DNA of 64,000 bases from a virus: positions 23,770-87,769 of the IMG/VR virus record IMGVR_UViG_3300017706_001340, one strand, 5' to 3'. The notes below the pieces were generated by a model. The model made no database searches and had not been told where the DNA came from. It saw only the letters and a program-made list of their open reading frames with translations. A program made the translations under genes and the position numbers. Shown here piece after piece: positions 58,801 through 64,000 of this stretch (position 1 is the stretch's first letter; the number at the start of each line of letters is the position of its first letter).

Positions 58801-61361
58801 TTCAATATATAATACCAGAAAATTCAACATTACCAGCTAGTGCAGTTCCATTCGAGTATGCAAAATCTGGAGATGTAATCACACAGGATGTATCTGGTAA
58901 CGATTCTTCTAGAGTCTCAATTGAGATCACTGATGAGACACCTAAGAGGTTTTTGTATGTTGATAGAAATTACCCTAACACCATCGCGCTAGTTGTAAAC
59001 GTGATACCTAAACCCAAGATTGACAGCCGGCAAGCAGATACATTCAAATATATGAACAACGCTAGCTTCATCACACCTGATGTTAAAAACAACATTTGGA
59101 TATCATGGGGGAAGAGATTCTGCTCGAGATACAACACTATGAAGAACGAGATAGACATGACTGTTGCTGTTGGCTCAGCATATGATGACCCAAGATATCA
59201 TCCACTGTCTGCTGAAACTCATGACCGAAGAGACAACGCCGGGAGGAGATCGGTGGTTGAAGGTTTAGCGATGGACACCGCGAACAATCTACTGATCATA
59301 AACAACAACGAAAAAGTGTTATATTCACTAAACTCCGATCAACCTACGTTGAGTTCATTTATAAAGATAGAGGATTATCAGATACCATATGAAGAGTTTA
59401 ACTGGGTGGAGAGCATCTCTAGTGATGATGAGGCCACAAGAGATGATTTTATGTTGTATCCTGAGAGTCATATGACTAAGGAACAGATCAAGGTGTTTTT
59501 AAACAACGTCAATTTCTCCGGGACGGAAGAAGAGAAAATGCAAGCGTTCATCAACTATAATAACACGATGACGATATCCGGAGGAGATAGTAAATTCCGC
59601 ACTGCCCATGGAGCTAACCCTGTATCTGCTACTGGATTTGAGTCTGAAATTTGCGCGTTTGGAGACTGGACTGGTTTCCGGTGGATCAACAAATATGATG
59701 ATAGAGCAGTGGCAAGTGATGAGACCACAGGGTTTGTAAGTGTCACTGGATCATCAAATGAATTTGATTTGATTAAATCCACAGGCACAAATGAAATAGT
59801 TAAGGTTAATGAAGATATTGATTTCGCGGGTGTGTTGAGATCATATATGAAGCAACCAAGTCTGGTGAATAGCCCTAAGTTGTATGAAGAGTTATTAACA
59901 GCAGTTTTCGGTACAAACACGTCATCAGTCAACTCTTTAGGTAAGCGAGTATATGAAAGAATTTCAAATTATATCGAAAACACAGTTGATATAGACACAT
60001 GCACTATAACAGCACTACACGGCCTGGCGGAGATGGTCAATTATAACCTAACCGGTGTTGGTTACACCTTCCCGGCAGACATGCAAAGATTATTAGACAT
60101 ACTGTCAATAAGTTACACACGACTGAGAGGAACAGCTGTAACTGAAGAACTAGATTTTGAGAAGTATGGCAATTGGACGCAACAGACTGCGGGTGTGAAT
60201 TTAGGTCATGAACTGTTGTTTGTATTTGATTATAGAGCAGACCATGGCTATTCAACTGGTGATTATGTTAAGTATGGTAAAAATTATTATGAGTGTGTAG
60301 AGAGCATATCAAATGTAACACCCAGCAAACTGTCTGAATACTGGATACATCACCCACGTGGTGAGATTAGAGCTATAACCCCATCGCGTGGTAGAATAGT
60401 ATATAATAAGATGTCTGAAGATCAACAACTAGAATATGATGGTTTTGAGGACTTTTATCAGCAAGAGGTCAACTTACGAATACAATTGATACAAAATCTA
60501 GATCTGGCGGTGGATAAAAAGGTAGTGTTACATAACGAGACTACAGGTGAATTTAATCTCGTACAAGGTCGGACGATCCGCTTGGAAGATGGCCGGACAT
60601 ACAAGATGACGCTGCATGATTCTAATCATATCAAAATAACGACACCTAATCTGTCTCGACCACTACACCCCGAGCATGTCGCGACAGTTGATGATTATGA
60701 ACCACTGTATACTGAAACAGATGATGGTGTTATCACTGTTATAGGTCAAGATAATCACAACATGACAATAGTTTTGTTCAGGAACCGGAATTATAGATTT
60801 GAAGTTGAGAGTTTAGACCACCCTATCATAATAACAGAATCACCCGGACCTAGCGCTGTACCGACAACATATGTAAATGATCAATTTGTAGAACTAGGTA
60901 AAATAAACATAAGCACCATGGATGACCCGGTACATGGTTTGCTTCCAACAAAACTATATTATCAAAGCACAAAGGATCACACCATATCTGGAACTATCAT
61001 AATAAAAGATGTAGATGCCACTATTGGTTACTCAACACTGTATGATGGATTGACATCATATTCATTGAACCTGTCGGTTAGTGGCCATCGAGAATTGGAT
61101 CAACTTGGATGGGGTATGGATTTTCCTGCTAATGGAAGTGCATGGCAGTATTATAGTCTGTTTGAATATGTTGAACCAACTGTAGATCAAGTAAAATATA
61201 TAAACAATGTTATAGACTGGGACAGCAATCAAACAACAGTCAAGCAAGACACACCATTTGCGTCTTGGTATGAAGAGGGTGGTATCGCACAAACTATGAT
61301 AGAAAAAACATTGAGAGAAGGTTTAGGTATGATGGATGGTATGGACTCAATAAGTAAATGA
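55890..61361 (+). CDS. Giant baseplate/virion protein with PKD-like, propeller-like and carbohydrate-binding modules
   Basis: 1823 residues. Near residues 40-110 a PKD-like domain (LIWDLGDGTYSTG...HYPYPGEF) is seen; segments such as MYGLAVDTLGDVIAVDG (about 656), GDVCVDVSDHVWAI (about 845), NNIWISWG and GLAMDTANNLLIINN (about 1055-1130) look like beta-propeller blades; near 1445-1490 STGDYVKYGKNYYEC followed by SEYWI resembles carbohydrate-binding CBM5/12 modules. It occupies the gp7 position after gp6 but is far larger than T4 gp7 (1032). It may join wedge assembly to surface recognition. Domain calls are by pattern. Confidence 0.75.
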   Translation: MATYSQLVGSSYTDVVVPITSDNGLGTIDTCKTTLTGYTLPQTQFTFTAELSSLDNTYIGASMDKLIWDLGDGTYSTGVSVTKHYPYPGEFQITTIFTDQNGVTHRNRLSQTIRVLNYIPDSLVWYTPTIADPFGGRPERAVCGAPSEDLSIYRMNSWQSWPMVSGDGGYYINLYSTGSKSRPLSTRQYESNPDTHFIPSWRFVENKESKLPVERVQTDNEFVYVKVVDSELVRVPSDDIDAIFAGTSGMMTVNYIDDNPNRLTSARSVEASKNNAGATQSNTNVTTEEAEMMNLGLEDRDIILYASFDTSKFPVSNGDRDIDKFELMKSNYFQVYETQKVGLPIQIKFNSPRELSLTTTGIHEDGFQISGNKFVNSPLPLVVSTMDLSSNTLNTEELAPLSSRWTAESQHFSGGDITTDVLTAQGFVTLYLSGNDSSFTQLKSVYRTDDDFKVWDIGQILPEQVENKQLRILLADRRDNTLLTTPFEDNTRNRIVSLLYSEIHPDQQEELIYTNISDHSYPGGKPREWQTRAGLKYYGFVLPTSNFTESGYVDMELKDATEKFDHTGSWLTYVNFNVEESSFDFDKTKYRFYAHTLIDPPETFTYDVAYYYITNPTNDRLWQIKPVYHREYSYGDDGFTQTYTPPISTQTPGNSGMYGLAVDTLGDVIAVDGDTDKVIRYWRNRTSRSEHALSDILPEDVTCNHWPKDPDAYGYTPSSVSLDKKLDYWVTLYDAVSTVKFSGETNLPIAYAVPSTPNYLADVRTTSPSSHWTIDPEYQMNIVGGRPGEYGENIINPSMVETCVNNDIVVTYTNPLCSFIARYDSTGQLKNKYEFPGEDRYFSGDVCVDVSDHVWAITESTGLTFDGQPDDQVASMLYAFDEELTLRFVVSSLEGTDYQDMLKPAPPKREEIDIIINMEQEYNYDTQEYYETAILVDGYGDSVNPQLTLYEGNVYHFENQYYNRGKHNLKFQYIIPENSTLPASAVPFEYAKSGDVITQDVSGNDSSRVSIEITDETPKRFLYVDRNYPNTIALVVNVIPKPKIDSRQADTFKYMNNASFITPDVKNNIWISWGKRFCSRYNTMKNEIDMTVAVGSAYDDPRYHPLSAETHDRRDNAGRRSVVEGLAMDTANNLLIINNNEKVLYSLNSDQPTLSSFIKIEDYQIPYEEFNWVESISSDDEATRDDFMLYPESHMTKEQIKVFLNNVNFSGTEEEKMQAFINYNNTMTISGGDSKFRTAHGANPVSATGFESEICAFGDWTGFRWINKYDDRAVASDETTGFVSVTGSSNEFDLIKSTGTNEIVKVNEDIDFAGVLRSYMKQPSLVNSPKLYEELLTAVFGTNTSSVNSLGKRVYERISNYIENTVDIDTCTITALHGLAEMVNYNLTGVGYTFPADMQRLLDILSISYTRLRGTAVTEELDFEKYGNWTQQTAGVNLGHELLFVFDYRADHGYSTGDYVKYGKNYYECVESISNVTPSKLSEYWIHHPRGEIRAITPSRGRIVYNKMSEDQQLEYDGFEDFYQQEVNLRIQLIQNLDLAVDKKVVLHNETTGEFNLVQGRTIRLEDGRTYKMTLHDSNHIKITTPNLSRPLHPEHVATVDDYEPLYTETDDGVITVIGQDNHNMTIVLFRNRNYRFEVESLDHPIIITESPGPSAVPTTYVNDQFVELGKINISTMDDPVHGLLPTKLYYQSTKDHTISGTIIIKDVDATIGYSTLYDGLTSYSLNLSVSGHRELDQLGWGMDFPANGSAWQYYSLFEYVEPTVDQVKYINNVIDWDSNQTTVKQDTPFASWYEEGGIAQTMIEKTLREGLGMMDGMDSISK

Positions 61362-61362
61362 T

Positions 61363-64000
61363 ATGACCTATGATTTAACAAGTCTAACGACGTTTGTACC
61401 GGAAAACAGTATAATCAATGAGATTCATGGTGGTGATGCAATCAAGCCTTATAGTTATACACAGTGGCTCGAGCAGTCAAACTTCACAGGAAACCAAAAT
61501 CGAAACCACTCAACAGAATACAACAAATATATACGTGAATGGAATGATCGTGTGATTAGAAGGAAAACAAAGTACAGCAAGCAAGACAGATACAAGTTGT
61601 TGATTAAGAATATATCATTAAATTATACCACAGATGAAGAGAAGAGGTTTCTCACAAACATTGACTACGATAACGAGCGACATGTTGCTGCAGCAACCAC
61701 CTTTTTCGCGAAAAAAATTCAAGAAATATCCACGTATTATTCAGCTGCTCGACAAAACATAAAACAATCTAGTACCCGTGCTGGAACAACAGGATCAATA
61801 ACATCAATTGAAAGATTGATATATAATGAAATACCTAAGCTTGTTTCTGAGAGGAGTATTATAGGCAATCAAAAAGTAGAATCAATTAGAGTAAGTAAGA
61901 CCAAAGTTAGTGTAAATGACTTGTATGAAGTTGATGCACATACACAAACAAAAATACCGATTGTATTTGACAAGGATATATTCATAGATATACAACAATC
62001 GATCGAAAATCTGGTTAATGAGTGTCTGCCAGTATTAGAAATATCTCCAGGAATATCCTTGACATTGAGTAATCAAATTGAAGCTACCGACACAACTATA
62101 AATCTACTTGATTACGAAAACTTCATCGATTATACAAAATCTCCTGACAATTTAAACATTTATAATGTAGAGAAGTATCTACCTAAATTAACAGGAGCTG
62201 ATATGTACACTATTTCAGATGGTGAGTTGAGTTTGTTGTTTGTCGGAGAAAATAAACATAGAAACATTTTACACACCGGTGGACCACATGTGATCACGTC
62301 TAGTTCTAAGAGTTATAAGACTAGGTCTCAACTGGGAAGATTGTTTGTACCGAGTAATATGGGCGTGTTGTCTTATTATAGTCACAAGCCAATTACAACC
62401 ATTTCAACGGATACTGATATACAGGCATTACCAGACCCGTACAGAATAAACACAACCAACGTCACGTTGATTGAAGATAATGTTGAATGGGTGAAGGCTT
62501 CATCAGCTAATGACGGATTGGCTGGAGATATAGTGGATGCCAACAGATTACCTAAATTCTTTTCATATAGGTCTGATGAAGAGACCAAGTTGTACACCGG
62601 ATTGGGAACCAGCAGGTCCTATGATCCTGTTGGGTTCTTCACAGGTTATGCCAATTCTAATTGGGCCAATGCAGATGTATTTTCGGTGGATGCAGCGAAC
62701 ATATATGATATTGATTCTAGACAGGATACGTTGATGATAGGTGATCATACTGTCACGAGTTGGAGTTCAGATATATATGGCAATCAATATGCTTTATACA
62801 AGAAAACACCAACAAAAAATCCGAGCGCATTCATATTTGGAGAATCAGAAGAAGATTATGAAACTAATAGTGTTTGTGTGATAATTGATGGTGGTAATAC
62901 ATTGAAACCACGTCCAAAATATTGGTCTGATGGTGTTTCATTCAAGATATATGAAGGTGGTCGGAGATGGGGTATAGATTCTAAAATAGAGCAACAGATA
63001 AACATGACACTATTTGAAGACCTCCGGCAAATGATACGGATTGTAAATTCCGACGGTACAACACGCGAGGTGATTGAAGAGAAGAACGCGTGGGACTTCC
63101 AACCAAACAAAACGAGAACGGAAATGGTTTCCACGCGGTTGACGTATCATGGATTTAAGAAAAAAGGTCTGGAGCCAGTGTATGACGAGCAAGCGTATGG
63201 TGGATTGTTCACTGATCAGACATGTGGGCAGATAGACCCGAGCAACCGAGAGTGTGTGATTAGAGACAACTATGCGTTCAGTACGTTTAGTGATGTGATC
63301 AGTGCATTGAGTGGTGAGAACTATTATGTATCTGCATCTGAACCCCTCACCGGGAGAAAGGATGCGTTTGAAGTGTATTTCAACACTGGTTATAGTGAAG
63401 ATGTAACATTTTCTGACACCACAGTAAATAGTGCCACTGAATTGTTTGTGAGTGAGGATGTTGATGCTGGTAATTTCACTGGTAGTAATTGTTTTGATGA
63501 GCTACAAGCTGAGTTTGTTTATGAGATTGAAAGTGACACACAATTTTATAACAAACCGTTGAATATAAGCAGAACCAAATTGACAGAAACGGAAGATGTT
63601 GAAGATATTGACACAACACAATACACAAGAGATCAACTGGGCGGTGAAATATACTACAGATCGTATAATGATGCGATCATCAAACCACTCACTGAAATAT
63701 TAGCCGAGCTAGCAGTGGATTTTGGAGATTCAACCGGAACTGATCGAGAAAGATTCATCAAGCAGGTTGATGGAGGTGTGTTGAACATGGAGATGTTTTT
63801 TGATGTGATATACATACAGACCGAAGAATTTATATATCTTGAAAAGGTTAAATTTGATGAAGATACCAACAAGATGCTCAAGAGTGATTATCCGAGTGTG
63901 TTAGTTCGTACAGAAATTGGTCCTGTTTCAAGACATGTGCAACCCATATATAATAAGAGAACACATGAACTAGTCTATGGTCAGATAATGAATGATGAGA
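61363..64000 (+). CDS. Large structural protein, partial (right edge)
   Basis: Open from ATG 61363 to the window end: 879 codons without stop. It starts MTYDLTSLTTFVPENS one base after the preceding stop. Mixed alpha/beta, polar, with aspartate- and threonine-rich segments; recurring turns such as ISDGELSLLFVG and VCVIIDGGN. No family recognised. By position after gp25, gp6 and the giant protein it is likely a baseplate wedge protein (gp8-gp10 zone of T4) or tail structure. Confidence 0.7.
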   Translation, partial: MTYDLTSLTTFVPENSIINEIHGGDAIKPYSYTQWLEQSNFTGNQNRNHSTEYNKYIREWNDRVIRRKTKYSKQDRYKLLIKNISLNYTTDEEKRFLTNIDYDNERHVAAATTFFAKKIQEISTYYSAARQNIKQSSTRAGTTGSITSIERLIYNEIPKLVSERSIIGNQKVESIRVSKTKVSVNDLYEVDAHTQTKIPIVFDKDIFIDIQQSIENLVNECLPVLEISPGISLTLSNQIEATDTTINLLDYENFIDYTKSPDNLNIYNVEKYLPKLTGADMYTISDGELSLLFVGENKHRNILHTGGPHVITSSSKSYKTRSQLGRLFVPSNMGVLSYYSHKPITTISTDTDIQALPDPYRINTTNVTLIEDNVEWVKASSANDGLAGDIVDANRLPKFFSYRSDEETKLYTGLGTSRSYDPVGFFTGYANSNWANADVFSVDAANIYDIDSRQDTLMIGDHTVTSWSSDIYGNQYALYKKTPTKNPSAFIFGESEEDYETNSVCVIIDGGNTLKPRPKYWSDGVSFKIYEGGRRWGIDSKIEQQINMTLFEDLRQMIRIVNSDGTTREVIEEKNAWDFQPNKTRTEMVSTRLTYHGFKKKGLEPVYDEQAYGGLFTDQTCGQIDPSNRECVIRDNYAFSTFSDVISALSGENYYVSASEPLTGRKDAFEVYFNTGYSEDVTFSDTTVNSATELFVSEDVDAGNFTGSNCFDELQAEFVYEIESDTQFYNKPLNISRTKLTETEDVEDIDTTQYTRDQLGGEIYYRSYNDAIIKPLTEILAELAVDFGDSTGTDRERFIKQVDGGVLNMEMFFDVIYIQTEEFIYLEKVKFDEDTNKMLKSDYPSVLVRTEIGPVSRHVQPIYNKRTHELVYGQIMNDE

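Noticed and set aside
1-64000. tRNA genes, integrase, insertion sequences
   Set aside because: No cloverleaf-like segment, integrase or transposase motif was found on reading; intergenic gaps are all short, so little space exists for RNA genes.

Overview
The window is a continuous piece of a T4-like (Tevenvirinae-related, contractile-tailed) bacteriophage genome, or a prophage-free viral contig. It is AT-rich and extremely compact: no intergenic gap reaches 300 bases, many genes overlap by 4 to 26 bases, and I see no tRNA, rRNA, CRISPR array, insertion sequence or integrase. The T4 core replication, recombination and late-transcription set is recognisable (UvsX, UvsY, UvsW, gp32, gp41, gp43, gp44, gp45, gp46, gp47, gp55, gp61, RNase H), together with TerL (gp17), sheath (gp18), tube (gp19) and the baseplate genes gp25 and gp6. 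Sequence divergence from T4, oversized tail proteins and several small proteins of the kind known from marine T4-like phages suggest an environmental, probably aquatic, 'far-T4' phage. The host cannot be read from the window, but promoters of TTGACA/TATAAT type fit a proteobacterial-like sigma-70 host.

Layout. 1-5.5 kb: a mostly leftward late block encoding a ligase-like KxDG protein, a PD-(D/E)XK-like protein, acidic small proteins and a RecB-type nuclease. 5.5-11.9 kb: rightward uvsY, uvsW, gp55, gp47, gp46 and a glycosyltransferase, then a leftward NUDIX gene. 12.3-16.4 kb: DNA polymerase gp43, a small protein and UvsX. 16.4-17.9 kb: a leftward repeat-bearing probable virion protein. 17.9-29.2 kb: rightward queC, a class II glutamine amidotransferase, a GT2-like glycosyltransferase, gp41 helicase, a DHH phosphoesterase, gp32, gp45, a dTDP-sugar reductase, RNase H and primase gp61. 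29.2-33.6 kb: small proteins on both strands, including a gp14-like neck protein and an acidic repeat protein with an internal promoter and start. 33.6-50.7 kb: terminase, sheath, tube and the hub/tape-measure cluster, with a freestanding Hint domain. 50.7-53.5 kb: small-terminase candidate, dUTPase, clamp loader gp44 and two leftward genes. 53.6-64 kb: baseplate wedge genes gp25 and gp6, a 1823-residue giant and a further large structural gene that runs off the right edge.

Regulation. gp55 is encoded here, and T4-type late promoter octamers (NATAAATA and close variants) lie directly in front of many virion genes on both strands. In most cases only 5 to 11 bases separate the octamer from the start codon, so with T4 spacing the transcripts would begin at, or a few bases before, the start codon. 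The sheath and tube genes are exceptions: they have clear Shine-Dalgarno sequences and longer leaders. Several replication-type genes (gp43, queC, gp61) have near-consensus sigma-70 promoters placed equally close to the start codon.

The most interesting points are the probable leaderless late (and some early/middle) transcription, an adjacent queC plus class II amidotransferase pair that looks like a split Gat-QueC for 7-deazaguanine DNA modification, a freestanding Hint (intein-like) domain in the tail cluster, an internal late promoter with in-frame start in an acidic repeat protein, and a set of late proteins with N-termini resembling T4 internal-protein capsid-targeting peptides, two of which carry nucleic-acid enzyme motifs. 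Not recognised in the window: portal, major capsid protein, prohead protease, gp33, gp59, gp62 and DpdA.
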